NCBI GenBank assembly: GCA_002943765.1
Contig: PQWQ01000038.1
Coordinates: 62,001-126,000 of the forward strand
Direction: 5' to 3'
Length of the DNA stretch: 64,000 bases
DNA from: Psoroptes ovis
Lineage: Eukaryota > Arthropoda > Arachnida > Sarcoptiformes > Psoroptidae
Both the position numbers and the translations under genes were made by a program. How positions within the stretch are numbered: the first letter of the stretch is position 1; every line of letters starts with the position of its first letter. The notes beneath the pieces were generated by a model. It did no database searches, was not told where the DNA came from, and saw only the letters and a program-made list of their open reading frames with translations. This document shows positions 1 to 12,020 of this stretch, piece after piece.

Positions 1-60
1 TTGCCGGTTATATCGTAGAAAATCATTAGAAAATCGGCAAGAACTTATGGGACAACCTAA
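1..60. repeat. mariner-type MITE, A/B mosaic, cut by window edge
   Basis: Only the core and right arm are present. The core (TATATCGTAGAAAATCATTA) is that of subfamily A, but the right arm ends CTTATGGGACAACCTAA as in subfamily B. Confidence 0.85.
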
Positions 61-397
61 TATTTGTTTGATATTTCATTTTTTAAAAAATAAATAAATA
101 AGCAAATAAACAAACAAACAAACAAACCGAACCAAAACCAAAATGAAACCGAAATGAAATGAAAATATGAAATGCTATTTATCAATTGAAAAATGAAATA
201 ATGAAAAATGAAAATTCTTTCATTTCATTCCTGTATTGGTTTTTTTTTTTTTTGTTGGAATGATGATGATATTTCAATAGCGACGAGGACATTTTTCTTT
301 TTTTGGTTTCTTTTTGGTTTTTTTTCAGATCAAAAGAAACCAAAATGAAATTTGAAATCTCGAAAATCTTTCCCCGAGAATTCTTAGAAATAAAGTA

Positions 398-480
398 TTA
401 GGCTGTCCGAAAAGTTCATTCGGCTTAATCGAATAGAATTGCTCATAAAAATCGGCCAGAACTTTCCGGACAGACCTAAT
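398..480 (+). repeat. mariner-type MITE, subfamily C
   Basis: Left arm GGCTGTCCGAAAAGTTCATT, interior AATAGAATTGCTCAT, right arm ACTTTCCGGACAGACCTAA with one extra base before CCTAA. Confidence 0.85.
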
Positions 481-662
481 ATAAATATTTTTTCGAAAAC
501 AAATTAGATATTGATTGATATTTATTATTATGGCCCAAATCATCAATATCCAGGTCTTTTTCAAGGAATTTCAACAATATATTTGAGGCCCATAATGGCC
601 ACATTATCATGAATCATATTTTTGTAAAACTAGTATGATGATAATGTATTAAATTAGAAATA

Positions 663-743
663 TTAGATTGTCCTAAAAGTTTTTGCCGATTACATCGTCA
701 GGGAATTATGAGAAAATCGGCAAGAATTTATCGGACAACCTAA
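663..743. repeat. mariner-type MITE, subfamily A
   Basis: TTAGATTGTCCTAAAAG left, TTATCGGACAACCTAA right, TA on both sides. The core GATTACATCGTCAGGGAAT is one base from the common form. Confidence 0.85.
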
Positions 744-1326
744 TATAAACGATGATGATGATGATCATTATCATTGATTGATTATGATTTTCGAATCCAA
801 AGAAAGAAAATTTTTTTCTTAAAGAATTTCAAATTTTCTTAAAAAATATCATTTATCATTGAATAAATAAATAAATAAATGAATAATGTTTTTGAATTTT
901 CTTAAAGATAAAATATGAATAATTATTTTATGTGAATTTCTTTTGTTTTTTATGATAAAATAACATGGATATAAATTATTATTATTATTATTACGATTAT
1001 CATCAGATAAACAAATGAAATTTCGTATCAACATTTTTTTTCAATTGTTAAGAATAGGAAAAATGAATTTAAGACACACAAATCTTAAGGCCCAAGACTT
1101 GGCCATATGAAAATGTTAAGATTTCAAATAATAATAAATGATTACCCAAACACACACATGCACATCTTGAAACGTTTTTAGCTTTATATTACAAAGCTGG
1201 TGTGTGTATAGCTAAGATTTGATTTAATCATTTTCATTTTTCTTAATATTTATTTTTCATTTTGATTTTTTTTTCCTTTTTTCGTTGTTTAATGATATCG
1301 GGGATATAGTTTTTATTACAATTGTA

Positions 1327-1408
1327 TAAGGTTGTCCGAAAAATTTTTGCCGGTTATAACGGTAGAAAATAATTGAAAAATCAGCGGAAAACTTTTCGGA
1401 CAACCTAA
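1327..1408. repeat. mariner-type MITE, subfamily A
   Basis: TAAGGTTGTCCGAAAAATTT left and AACTTTTCGGACAACCTAA right. The core has GCCGGTTATAACGGTAG. Confidence 0.85.
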
Positions 1409-1929
1409 ATATATATCAAGCTACTTATTGGGCTATTGTTGTTTCATTTACATTTTTTTTTCGATTCTCAGTAAAATAAGAAATTCATTCAATTATTTAA
1501 AACAAAACAAAAAATGTTGCACAAATGAAAATTCATTCACATTCAAAAGTTGGGAAGTTGGCTTCACTGCCTTAATTCAAATTGTGTTATAACAACAAAA
1601 TAACACAATAAGTTATTATTTTTCTTAATTTGTTTGCGCCTAATATTCATATAATTCACAGAATTCAAATTCATTCATAATTCTCTATGATTTTCACTCA
1701 TGTAAATATGTAAGAAAATGATGAATTATTATTATTGTTCTGTTGTTTTGTTTTGTTACAGTGTTAAAAAAAAATGAACATTTAGGCCTCGAAAATATTC
1801 ATTTTTAGGGTTCTTTTTACTTATATTTCACAGCATTTCATCTTAAGAATCATACATTAACATATGAACAAAATAATTCTAAACAACACGAGAATTTTGA
1901 ATCAATTGTTACGACTTATTTTCGGGTTA

Positions 1930-2041
1930 TTCTTAGTTGGTCGAAATTCTTGGGCCGTACAATAAGTTGGTTACAGTGAAATCAACTTATCAAATTAAAA
2001 AGGTCTATTCGAGGATCGACACTGACTTTTCGGACAACTCC
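1930..2041. repeat. degenerate MITE relative
   Basis: The right end (CTTTTCGGACAACTCC) is a good mariner-MITE arm. The left (AGTTGGTCGAAATTCTTGGG) only resembles one, and the spacing (112 bp) is longer than in other copies. It could be an old or internally expanded copy. Confidence 0.4.
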
Positions 2042-2244
2042 AGAATATAATGAATTGAAAAATATGGAAAAATTAATAGGATTTATTATTATTTGTTCAG
2101 TACATATTCATTCATATTAGCATATGGTCAACATTTGTAAATTATGTAAAAAAAAATATTGTAATTTGTAACAACAACAACAACACACACACAAGGATCA
2201 TTCAAAAAATCAATGATCATCAAAATAAAATAAAATGGAAATAA

Positions 2245-2324
2245 TAGGTTGTCCGGAAAATTTTTGCTAATTTTTAGATGTATTTTAATTAGTAAATCGG
2301 AAAAAAACTTTTAGTACAACCTAA
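2245..2324. repeat. mariner-type MITE, subfamily A, worn
   Basis: TAGGTTGTCCGGAAAATTTT left; the right arm is mutated to TTTTAGTACAACCTAA. The hairpin arms still pair over most of their length. Confidence 0.75.
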
Positions 2325-2652
2325 AATAAAATATGTAATTGAATGCCAGAAAAATATATTTATGGCCTCGAAATTCTGCTAAGAAGAAATGAAAGAAATA
2401 TGTACAGGTTTTCGGGAAAAATTCAATTGGAATAAAGACTATAGATTCATAGAATGATTGAATGAATAAATGTAAGAAATGAATATATACAAATGTTTCA
2501 AATTTCTAAATTTTGGAATCTTAGATTTGTTTGGAAAAGATTATTGTTGTTGTTTGATAATAATAAAAATTTCAAATTTCATCATCAAAATGGACAAGCA
2601 AACACATTGGAATAATAATAATAAAATAAACATTGAACAAAATATTATATTA

Positions 2653-2734
2653 TAGGTTGTCCGAAAAGTTTTGGCCAATTTTCTTATCAATTTCATTACG
2701 ATATAACCGGTTGAAAACTTTTCGGACAGCCTAA
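2653..2734. repeat. mariner-type MITE, A with a C-like arm
   Basis: The left arm reads GAAAAGTTTTGGCCAATTTT as in subfamily C, but the core ACGATATAACCGG and right arm are subfamily A. Confidence 0.8.
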
Positions 2735-3005
2735 TACAATTGATTCAATGATATCATCATATAATAAGACAATGTATCGGAACAATATTGAATTTCAAAG
2801 TTTGGAAAATTTTGAATTTTTCAAATAATCATAGATTTCATATATTTGTTTCTTTTCATAGAAAATAAACATAAAAATCAATTTGTATTTGAACATCGAT
2901 CAAATTTAATGATATACAAACACACACAGAAAAAATGATAAATACTTGAATTTATCATAATAATAATAATGGAAAACATTTGAATGACATGAATAACACA
3001 ATATT

Positions 3006-3085
3006 TTAGGCTGTCCGAAAAGTTCATTCGGCTTAATCGATAGAGTTCCTTGTAAAAATCGGCCAAAACTTTTCGGACAACCCAA
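3006..3085 (+). repeat. mariner-type MITE, subfamily C
   Basis: GGCTGTCCGAAAAGTTCATT left, AAAACTTTTCGGACAACCCAA right; the interior TCGATAGAGTTCCTTG is typical of C. Confidence 0.85.
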
Positions 3086-3203
3086 TAATAATATAAATAG
3101 ATCAAAATCGATAGATGGATGTGTTATTTATTTCAATTCTCTATTCTCTCATTTTTCGAATTTGTGTCAAGTTTTTCTTCAAAAATTTCAATTTGAAAAT
3201 ATT

Positions 3204-3284
3204 CAAGTTGTCCCGAAAGTTTTGGCCAATTTTCATCAAGCAATTCTATTTGATTAAGCCGAATAAACTTTTCGGACAGCTAAA
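3204..3284 (-). repeat. mariner-type MITE, subfamily C, inverted
   Basis: The TTGGCC arm lies left and the GATTAAGCCGAATAAACTT arm right. Both tips are worn (CAAGTTGTCCCG; GGACAGCTAA). Confidence 0.8.
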
Positions 3285-3393
3285 TTGAAATAATACTAAT
3301 TCTTATTACTTTGAAAAAAAAGAAATAATGGCAAAATAACCTTTAAGAAACTATTATCGTTTCTTGTGAATGAAAAATCTTATAAATATTAAG

Positions 3394-3475
3394 AAGGCTG
3401 TCCGAAAAGTTTTGGCCGATTTTCATCAAGCAACTCTCCATTGATTAAGCCGAATGAACTTTTCGGACAGCTTAA
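3394..3475 (-). repeat. mariner-type MITE, subfamily C, inverted
   Basis: GGCTGTCCGAAAAGTTTTGG left, CGAATGAACTTTTCGGACAG right. It lies 110 bp from the previous copy in the same orientation. Confidence 0.85.
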
Positions 3476-3745
3476 AACAACAACAAACAAAAAGTCTTAA
3501 ATCGTAACAAATAAAAGGAGAGGGAACAAAAAATGTTCGATAATCATGCAGACTCATAGAAAAAATAAAAAATAAAAAGTTTTCAAAAGTTTCAAGAGGA
3601 GAAATTTTTTTTCAAAGGAAAACTTTCCAAAACTTTTCATTTGACAATTTTCACACATTTAGACCCTGATGCTCATAACACTCTGTGAGTGTTCAATTCA
3701 AAATCACCATCATTGATGGCCATTTGGACCGGTTTATTTTTTTAG

Positions 3746-3779
3746 GGTGTGTGTGTGTGTGTGTGCTGCACACACACAT
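3746..3779. repeat. (GT)n-(CA)n hairpin microsatellite
   Basis: A GT run of about 20 bases is joined by CTG to a CA run, so the two strands of the same repeat face each other and can fold into a hairpin. Confidence 0.8.
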
Positions 3780-3873
3780 AAGCAAGAATAAAGATTTAAA
3801 ATGGTGAAAAAATGGATCAATTTTTTTTTAAATAAAAAGAAACATATGACATATACTAAAAAGGCTATTGTTA

Positions 3874-3953
3874 TTAGGTTGTCCGAAAAGTTTTGGCCGT
3901 TTTTCTAATAATTCCCTACGATATAATTGGCAAAAACTTTTCGGACAACCTGA
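3874..3953. repeat. mariner-type MITE, subfamily A
   Basis: TTAGGTTGTCCGAAAAGTTT left; right arm CTTTTCGGACAACCTGA with a mutated last position. Confidence 0.85.
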
Positions 3954-4274
3954 TGGTTGGCAAAAATTAAACAATTGAAAATAGAATATAATAATGAACA
4001 CTTTTGAAATTCGAAAAATTTAAGAATCAATTCTTCTTCGATTTCGAATCGAATTAAATCAATTCTTTTGTTATTCTTCTTCTTAACAACACATCAAGAT
4101 GGTCATCGAAAGATCAATCGAAAAAGAAAATATTCATACACATTGAACACATTACTACTACTACAACACACACACACTGAGCAGCAGAACTGGAAATAAA
4201 TTTTTTTTTTTTTTTTTTTTTTTTTTTGAAAATTTCATAAATGATCATTGCTTTTCATTCATTCATTGATATCA

Positions 4275-4353
4275 TTGGGTTGTCCCATAAGTTCTTGCCG
4301 TTTTTTTAAATTTTTTCATTCGAAAAACAGCAAGAACTTATGGGACAACCTAA
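4275..4353. repeat. mariner-type MITE, subfamily B
   Basis: Arms GGTTGTCCCATAAGTTCTTG and CAAGAACTTATGGGACAACC flank a T-rich core with TTTCATTCGAAAAA. Confidence 0.85.
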
Positions 4354-4664
4354 ATATTATTGTCATTGAACATTATGATCATCATCATCGTGATCATCAT
4401 AATCATAGAAAAACAATGGACATTAAAGCATAAAGAATGGAAATAAATTGATTGGAATCAATTCATTTCGATTTCGATTTTAGTTTTTTCTTAAAAACAA
4501 AAAAAAAAAAAAAAAAAAATAAAGAAATTCAAAGTTCAAGTAATAATAATGATGATATCATTATTATTCGAACAAAAGCAGAAAAAATAGATCAAAATAA
4601 GATAAGAAAACATTGAATTATCATTCTTTATCTTATACAAATATATGTATTGAACAAATATATC

Positions 4665-4748
4665 CGAGGTTGTCCGAAAAGTTTTGGCCAGATTTCCACT
4701 AAGCAACTTTCGATTGATTAAACCGAATAAACTTTTTGGACAACCCAA
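4665..4748 (-). repeat. mariner-type MITE, subfamily C, inverted
   Basis: AGGTTGTCCGAAAAGTTTTG left, CCGAATAAACTTTTTGGACA right, ending ACCCAA. Confidence 0.85.
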
Positions 4749-4928
4749 TATATAATCAAAGAATAGTAGATGGATAGATATTTTTTTTTGGGGGGGGGAG
4801 AGGGGAGCAAAATGATGAATCATAAATTATAAATAAATATTTTTTGATTTTGATATAAATATCATTATTTTTCATTAGATTTTTTCTCCATTTTTGTTTT
4901 GTCTCTCATATTGTAATGTATTATATAT

Positions 4929-5014
4929 CAAGGTTGTCCGAAAAGTTCGGGCCGATTTTCATTGGGCAATTTTGATTGATTAAGGCCGAATGAACTTTTT
5001 GGACAACAACCTAA
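4929..5014 (-). repeat. mariner-type MITE, subfamily C, inverted
   Basis: The left arm has GTTCGGGCCGATTTTC. The right arm has an extra triplet (GGACAACAACCTAA). Confidence 0.85.
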
Positions 5015-5483
5015 TACATGTCCATTGAAAAATTGTTCAACAATATCAATAATGATAATAATAACGTATGACAAACAAACAAACAAACAAAGAAAAAAAC
5101 AATAATTTGGTGAAAATGTGCTGCAATCACATTATTATTATTATTATTATCATCATTGTTCGCGGCTAATGAACAGAATTTTTCATTAATTTTTTTTTCA
5201 AAGCCCACCACCATACACCATGTACCATTTATGATTATGATGATTATTTTTGAATTGGAAATGAAAATTTTCCATAAATTCAAAAATATTATCATTCAAA
5301 TAATTCGCTTTCACTCTCATTGAGATTAACTGTCACTGAATAATTGTCAAAATTTTATTTTATTCAAAAATTAAAAATCATTTTTTTTTTTTAATTTAGT
5401 CAAATCAAGATATTTGTAATTGTTTGCATTGCTGAGAGAGACACTGCGAATATTCGAAATAAAGGCAATAATAACAAAAAATA

Positions 5484-5566
5484 TCAGGTTGTCCGATAAG
5501 TTCTGGCCGATTTTCTTATAAAATTCCCTGCCGATATAATCGGTAAAAACTTTACGGACGACCTAA
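5484..5566. repeat. mariner-type MITE, subfamily A
   Basis: TCAGGTTGTCCGATAAGTTC left; CTTTACGGACGACCTAA right. The core CCGATATAATCGG is intact. Confidence 0.85.
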
Positions 5567-5905
5567 TATAATGAAACCAAATGAGGACCAAAAATGGACC
5601 AGATTTTAGACGAAAATGATTATGATCATTCAAAGAAAAAGGAAAAACATTTGAAATATTCATCATTTGACATATCATCTGGTTATCATCAACCGAATGA
5701 ATTCTGAATTTGGAAGATGATGGAAAAAAAATCCATAAAAAGCGTGTATAGATTTTCTTTGAAAATGTCTAAGAAAATGTTCTCAAAATAAATTAGATTT
5801 TGGAGATCTTCGAGATCTTGGAGTTGATGATGATGAGAATGAACAGCAACAATAACAAAACAATACGAAAATGAAACAATTCTTTCAACAACAACATTTA
5901 TAATA

Positions 5906-5987
5906 TTAGGTTGTCCGAAAAGTTTTTGCCGATTTTCTCATTATTTCCCTAACGATATAACCGGAAAAAATTTTTCGGACAACCTAA
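5906..5987. repeat. mariner-type MITE, subfamily A
   Basis: TTAGGTTGTCCGAAAAGTTT left and TTTTTCGGACAACCTAA right, around ACGATATAACCGG. Confidence 0.9.
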
Positions 5988-6343
5988 ATAACAGCAAACG
6001 AAACGAAACTATGAAGGGCTCGAGAAATAAGAAGACGGAAAGAGAAAAATTCACAGAATCTTAGCCTCAGCCAGACCCAGACACACACACACACACACAA
6101 ATATTCATATGTTCAATGATTCTTATGAATATAAGACAATATGATATCATTGTAAAATGAATGAATTATCATTAAGTAAAGGAACTATATTCATTTATTG
6201 AAATAATGACAAAATGAAAGAATTTCTAAGGAAATTTTTCCCCCGAAAATAACAAATTGTAAATATCACAAAATGTAATTAATGTTAAAATGATTTCATT
6301 TATTTATATGTATATGAACACATACATTGTTCATATATCAATG

Positions 6344-6471
6344 TACAGTGTTTAAAGTTTTAATTCGTAGTTTTAAAATTCAATTTCGTAATTTTACAAT
6401 ATGAAATTTCATTCAAAACTACGAAAATCAACTTTAAAACTCTGAAAATAAAAAAAACTTAAAACCCTGTA
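6344..6471. repeat. TACAGGG palindromic MITE, copy 1
   Basis: TACAGTGTTTAAAGTTTTAA at the left end and AACTTAAAACCCTGTA at the right are near reverse complements. The interior TTTCGTAATTTTAC...CAAAACTACGAAA continues the hairpin. The TA at both tips suggests a Tc1/mariner-type target duplication. Confidence 0.8.
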
Positions 6472-6748
6472 TATATTTGATTAGTTGATAAGAAAAAAAA
6501 AAAAAGAAATTTTATTCTTTAAATCACAAGGATTAGCGAAAATAAATGAAATAAAAATAATTCATTGATTGATTGATTGATTTGTACATAAATGATAATT
6601 AATCAAATCAAAGTAAAGCAAAGCAAAGCAACGAAAATCTTTAAATCTTTAAAATATTGTTGTTGTTTGATGATGAAATAGACAAAACTATAATACTTTA
6701 GCCGATAATACATTCGAATTTTCTTTGAAATCTTTAAAACTTGTATTA

Positions 6749-6829
6749 TTCGGTTGTCCGAAAAGTTTTTGCCGATTTACTAATTGAAAAAAAATTTGAA
6801 AATCAGCAAAAACTTTTTGGACAACCTAA
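6749..6829. repeat. mariner-type MITE, subfamily A variant core
   Basis: TTCGGTTGTCCGAAAAGTTT left. The core is the A-rich form ACTAATTGAAAAAAAATTTG rather than the TATATCG form; the same type recurs at 20094. Confidence 0.85.
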
Positions 6830-7886
6830 TATTTTTCAAATGAAATGAACCCATCATTTTCATTTGTTCATATTTTGGTCGATTAGTTTTTTTTTCATAA
6901 ATTTCAATTCATTCCAATAAATTTGTGATATATATCATTCATATAATAATTCATTCTAATTCATTTTGATTGAAAATTAATTTCTGTTGTTTCTGTTGTT
7001 TTCCAGAGAATTCAATTCAATTCAATTTTTCTTAAGCAAAAAAATCGAGAAAAATTGAAGAAGAAATTTGATCATTTGATTTTGTTCGTTGATCATCATC
7101 AAAGTTGATTGACCATTGATATTGACCAATGATTGATCAATGAAGCAAAAGTAAATTTTTTGTAAAAAGGGCTGTAGGCCCTGTTCATATCCTTATATAA
7201 TAAACACACACAAACACACACACACACACACACATAATTCAAATACTGCTGCCCGTGATTGCGGAAACTAGAAAATTTGTCATTTTTCTTTGTTCAATTT
7301 TCTTAAGTGAAAATTTTTTGTTTTCATTTTTTTTTTGGTCAGGAAAATATCGGGAATTTTTTTTTCCAAGAAAGATTCTTGGACCCAGAATAAAATTTTC
7401 AAGAAATCTCTCTGGTCATTTATGAAATAATTGTCTAAGAAAAATAAAAGAAAAATGATGAAATTTATGCCTAGAAACTTTGATCATTTGAAATAATTGT
7501 TTTCTACGAACAAAAATCGTAAATTATGAATCAATTATCAACTAAAAATTGATGATTGATGAATTGATATCAATCCAATTCAATTGATTAATTGTATATA
7601 GATAAGATTGCAGAGAGATAATAAATTAATATAATCGAATAAATAAATAAATGAATTATTAGTATCAAAGAAAATAAATTATATTCATATTACACATTGA
7701 GTTATAACCAAATGAAATAAAATTTTCAAAACGTCTGTGTGGTGGTCGTCTAAGACTATTAATAAAATCAAATTGGTAAAAACACATTATCAACAGGATA
7801 TTGAAGTAATTATTATTATTTGCCAACACATACAAAACCCTGTGATTTCTGTGATAAATCGAAATCATAAGTTTCCTTTCTATTTA

Positions 7887-7966
7887 TTAGGTTGTCCGAT
7901 AAGTTTTTGCCGATTTTTCAATGATTTTCTATGAAATAATCGGCGAAAATTTTTCGGACAACCTAA
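7887..7966. repeat. mariner-type MITE, subfamily A
   Basis: TTAGGTTGTCCGATAAGTTT left, ATTTTTCGGACAACCTAA right, core TTCTATGAAATAATCGG. Confidence 0.9.
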
Positions 7967-8310
7967 TATTTTGTCAAATCGAAACGAAAGCCATTCATCG
8001 AATTCTAAACTTGACAGAAATAAAGACTTTGGCAATTAATTCGAAGACAAATAAAAGACTTGTTGGCATTGAAAACCTTGGAGAAATTAATCTTGGTGTA
8101 AATAAGAGAATCAAAACATCATATGATTTTGATGTATTTAAAATTATTCTGATGAATAAAATATAAAGAAATAATAAGCTATCAAAGCCATATTTGTCAT
8201 TATTATTGTTGTTGTTTGTTTGTTTGTTTGTCAAACGTGTCTAAATATCAATAATAATTCACATAAGATCATTTATGATATTTTCTTATTTAAAGAATTT
8301 TTCAGAAATA

Positions 8311-8391
8311 TTAGGTTGTCCCATAAATTCTTGCTGTTTTTCAATTTTTTTTTTCATTCAAAAAACGGCAAGAACTTATGGGACAACCTAA
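8311..8391. repeat. mariner-type MITE, subfamily B
   Basis: TTAGGTTGTCCCATAAATTC left, GAACTTATGGGACAACCTAA right. Confidence 0.9.
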
Positions 8392-8626
8392 TATATTGAA
8401 TATTTGGAAGATAAATGTGACAAATTTGACTAATATTATATTATATTAATATTATAACACTAATAAAAACAAAATACAAAATGGACAACGTGGATTTATT
8501 TATTTATTCATATTGTCAAAAATATTAAAATAATCACTTGATCAATTCAATTCAAATCATTTTTTTACGAACCAAAAATAATCATTTGGGTATTTTGGAA
8601 AAAAAAATTCAGCCAAAAATATTATT

Positions 8627-8725
8627 TCAGGCTGTCCGAGAAGTTCATTCGGCTTAATCAATCGAATAGAGTTTGTTACAAGTTGCTCAATTTGAAAATT
8701 GGCCAGAACTTTACGGACAACCTAA
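8627..8725 (+). repeat. mariner-type MITE, subfamily C, 99 bp
   Basis: Both arms are typical of C. The interior is about 17 bp longer than in other copies, with an added GTTTGTTACAAGTTGCTCAA stretch. Confidence 0.85.
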
Positions 8726-8902
8726 TGTATTGAAAACAATAATTTAAACACATTAAATGAATTATTATTACGATTATAATTTATCCAATTATATTTCACT
8801 TGACAAAGAATCAAGTGTGAGGCATAGAGAGAGAAAGAAACACATTGATACGTTTTTCCTTTGAATTTAAAAATTGGATTCGAATTTCGGAGCTTTGTTG
8901 CA

Positions 8903-8984
8903 GTAGGTTGTCCGAAAAGTTTTCAGCCTATTTTCCAATGATTTTCTACGATATAACCGGCAAAAACTTTTCGGACAAACCTAT
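8903..8984. repeat. mariner-type MITE, subfamily A
   Basis: AGGTTGTCCGAAAAGTTTTC left, with CAGCC in place of TTGCC; right CTTTTCGGACAAACCTA has an extra A. Confidence 0.85.
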
Positions 8985-9419
8985 TAGTAATATATGAAAT
9001 GTCATTTTACACATTTGAAAAGTATTGGTTTCAATGTTCGATTTGATTTGTGATTGAAATCAAAAAATTTTCGTTTTCAAACAAACAAACAATTGAATTC
9101 AATGAATCGAGTTTATACTGATTTGCTTTCATTGATCTCAATTCATTATGTTTTCAATTGTTATTTTTCATTTTATTCGAATATATTCGAATACAAAGAT
9201 TTATTTGTGTTATTATTATTTTCGATTTATTTATTAGTAGAATGGAATTTCGAATAGCAGCATCATTTAATCAATCGAATTTGGCCCATTTACCATTTTG
9301 TTTTTTCATCGTACATTGTTTCGTATTTTGTCAATGGCATACAAAAATATAAGCTGTGTGTAACTAACTCATTATTATTCTAAATGTTTCTGGCTGAATG
9401 TATTATATTTTTTTATATT

Positions 9420-9542
9420 TACAGGGTTTAAAGTTTTATTTCAGAGTTTTAAAATTGAATTTCGTAGTTTTGAATGAAATTTCAAATAGTGAAATTACGA
9501 AATTTAATTTTAAAACTACGAATTAAAACTTTAATTACTGTA
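9420..9542. repeat. TACAGGG palindromic MITE, copy 2
   Basis: TACAGGGTTTAAAGTTTTAT left; AATTAAAACTTTAATTACTGTA right (four-base wear). The long arms pair through TTTCGTAGTTTTGAATGAAA. Confidence 0.85.
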
Positions 9543-9774
9543 TATAATAATATCAAACACATCAAATATAAAATCATAACAAAACATATAATAATAATAA
9601 TGGCAAACAACAACAACAAAACAGTCACACAACAATAGTAAACAATATATAAACAAGTTATTCAGATCGTTATTATTATTCATAAGGTTTCAATCTTTTT
9701 AAATCTAATCTAATCTATATTCTCATTGATTCTCATTTTTCTACTCAATTTTGCTTTGTTATTTTCAAATATAT

Positions 9775-9856
9775 TTAGGTTGTCCAGAAAGTTTTTGCGG
9801 ATTTTCAAAATGATTTTCCAACGATATAATCGGCTGAAAACTTTCCGGACAACCTA
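9775..9856. repeat. mariner-type MITE, subfamily A
   Basis: TTAGGTTGTCCAGAAAGTTT left, AAACTTTCCGGACAACCTAT right. Confidence 0.85.
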
Positions 9857-10008
9857 TTATATAATACTATTTCTATTTCTATTCAACATTAATTTTCGAA
9901 AAATCATTTATATTCATTGTAGAATCTGTATGTGTGTGTGTGTGATTTACAATTTTCTTGGTGTATGATTTACTCTATTAAGATGCCAGAGAAGAGTAGG
10001 ACAAAATA

Positions 10009-10089
10009 TTAGACTGTCCGGAAAGTTTTTACCAATTTATCAATTGAAAATCATTCGGAAAATCGGCAAAAACTTTACGGACGGCCTAA
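10009..10089. repeat. mariner-type MITE, subfamily A variant core
   Basis: TTAGACTGTCCGGAAAGTTT left, CTTTACGGACGGCCTAA right; the core contains TCAATTGAAAATCATTCGG. Confidence 0.85.
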
Positions 10090-10575
10090 ATACAAAATGA
10101 AAAAAAATTTCGTTTTTTGTTCTAAGAATAATAATATCATCTCTGATAAGTTAAAATTTTCATTACTTTGATTGAGAGAAAAGGAAAAATTGGAAATAAT
10201 GAACGACATTTCGAATGGACATTCATTATTTCTATTGAAAAGTGTTTGCCAAACGAAATAGTCACTAAAATATTGATGATTAAATGAACAAAAATGGATT
10301 TTCTTCATTTTGTTACATTTTTAAAAATTCAACAAGACATGAAAATGGCTGAAATATATGAATGTGTATGAATGAATAACCTATGATTTTCATCGAAAAC
10401 CTTAACCAAAAAAATAATGAAAAATAAACAAAAGAAAACTTCTGAATCTTAGGCGAATGCCGTCGATGTATTTGGTAAAATTTTTCAACCAAAGAAAATA
10501 TGAAACAAGTCTTCATGGATGCGGCATTAGTTTTCGACATACTTAAGACTAAACATTGAGGCAAACAGCTAAATA

Positions 10576-10656
10576 TTAGATTGTCCTAAAAGTTTTTACC
10601 GATTTTTCAATGATATTCTACGATATAACCGGCAAGAACTTATGGGACACAGCTAA
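10576..10656. repeat. mariner-type MITE, A/B mosaic
   Basis: The left arm (TTAGATTGTCCTAAAAG) and core are subfamily A. The right arm (GAACTTATGGGACACAGCTAA) is subfamily B with an inserted CA. Confidence 0.85.
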
Positions 10657-11120
10657 ATATGTAACTAAATATTTGTCCACCATTAAAATTGCTAAAAATG
10701 AATGACATGGCAAAATTTAAAAAGTTTCAAGAAAATTTTCTTAAGATTTCCATTTCAATTCTAATTGATGGAAATTTTATTCAGCTTTACAAAGATAAAG
10801 TTACAATTTCATACAATTTCAACATTATAAAACACCGAAATATATCAAAACTTTAAAATTGTTGCTGTTACAACACATACACACCATTTACAATCGTCTA
10901 TATTTCAAATGGGGAAATGATAAACATCATCATCACAATTTATCAAATTTTGAAAGGGAATAAAATAAAATAAAATAAAATGAATGAATGAAATGGTGAA
11001 TAAATTTGAAAATTTGAAAATTTGTTCCAAATACTACTTTGTCTACAAGAGAATCGAATCAGACACAACGATCATCATTCGATAAAGAGGTGAAATTTCA
11101 AGCATTTTTGGGTGTAAAAT

Positions 11121-11205
11121 TTAAGGTTGTCCGCAAAGTTTTCAGCCGGTTATATACGTAGAAAATCTACGGGGAAAATTGGCAAAAACTTTTCGGACAA
11201 CCTAA
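11121..11205. repeat. mariner-type MITE, subfamily A, CAGCCGG form
   Basis: Left TTAAGGTTGTCCGCAAAG followed by TTTTCAGCCGGTTATAT; right CTTTTCGGACAACCTAA. The closest copy is at 11941. Confidence 0.85.
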
Positions 11206-11414
11206 TACATAAAATTGGAATGACAATTCACACACAGAGACCAATGATTTCAACCAACCAAACAAAGATAATTTAAAGAAAACAAAATTCTTAGAATCAG
11301 ACAGACATAAACATCTTCAGAAAAACAGGAAAAAATAAACAAAAAAGGAATCATTTTGATTCCTTTTCACAAATTCGATTACATCAACAATAAAACAAAA
11401 CAGAAAAATAAATA

Positions 11415-11494
11415 AAAGGTTGTCCCATAAGTTCTGGCCGTTTTTTTCATGATTTTCTACGATATAATCGACAAAAACTTATGGGACAACCTAA
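11415..11494. repeat. mariner-type MITE, B arms on an A core
   Basis: Arms GGTTGTCCCATAAGTTCTGG and ACTTATGGGACAACCTAA are subfamily B; the core TTTTCTACGATATAATCG is subfamily A. Confidence 0.85.
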
Positions 11495-11605
11495 TAATAA
11501 AATAAAACATTTTCAAATGATCATTTGATGATGATGCTCACTAAATGCTCACATAACAATAATAATATCACTTCGGTGAAATAAAATAGAGACACTTAAA
11601 ATATG

Positions 11606-11684
11606 TTAGACTGTACGAAAAATTCATTCGGCTTAAACAATCAAAGTTGCTCGAGAAAATCGGCCAAAATTTTACGGACAACCA
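11606..11684 (+). repeat. mariner-type MITE, subfamily C, worn
   Basis: TTAGACTGTACGAAAAATTC left; the right arm ends TTTTACGGACAACCAC, having lost TAA. Confidence 0.8.
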
Positions 11685-11940
11685 CGATAGTTGAATAATA
11701 AATTTATAAAATTCGTATGTTTGTTCGTGTGTGTGTATTATCATTGTCATTATTACCATTATTACCATTGTTTATTATTGAAAATTGTTGATACTCAACA
11801 ACAACAACAACAAAATACTAATAAACAACTATTTATTCAGACATTTATGTAATTAATTAGAATCATTTTGACAATAATGATCATCATTATGATTATTATA
11901 CACCAGATATATAATTATGGAGAGAAGGCTAGAGAATATA

Positions 11941-12020
11941 TTAGGTTGTCCGTAAAGTTTTCAGCCGGTTATATAGTTGAAAATCATCGGGGAAAATCAG
12001 CAAAAACTTTTCGGACAACC
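11941..12020. repeat. mariner-type MITE, subfamily A, CAGCCGG form
   Basis: TTAGGTTGTCCGTAAAGTTT left, then TCAGCCGGTTATATAG; right CTTTTCGGACAACC without TAA. Confidence 0.85.
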
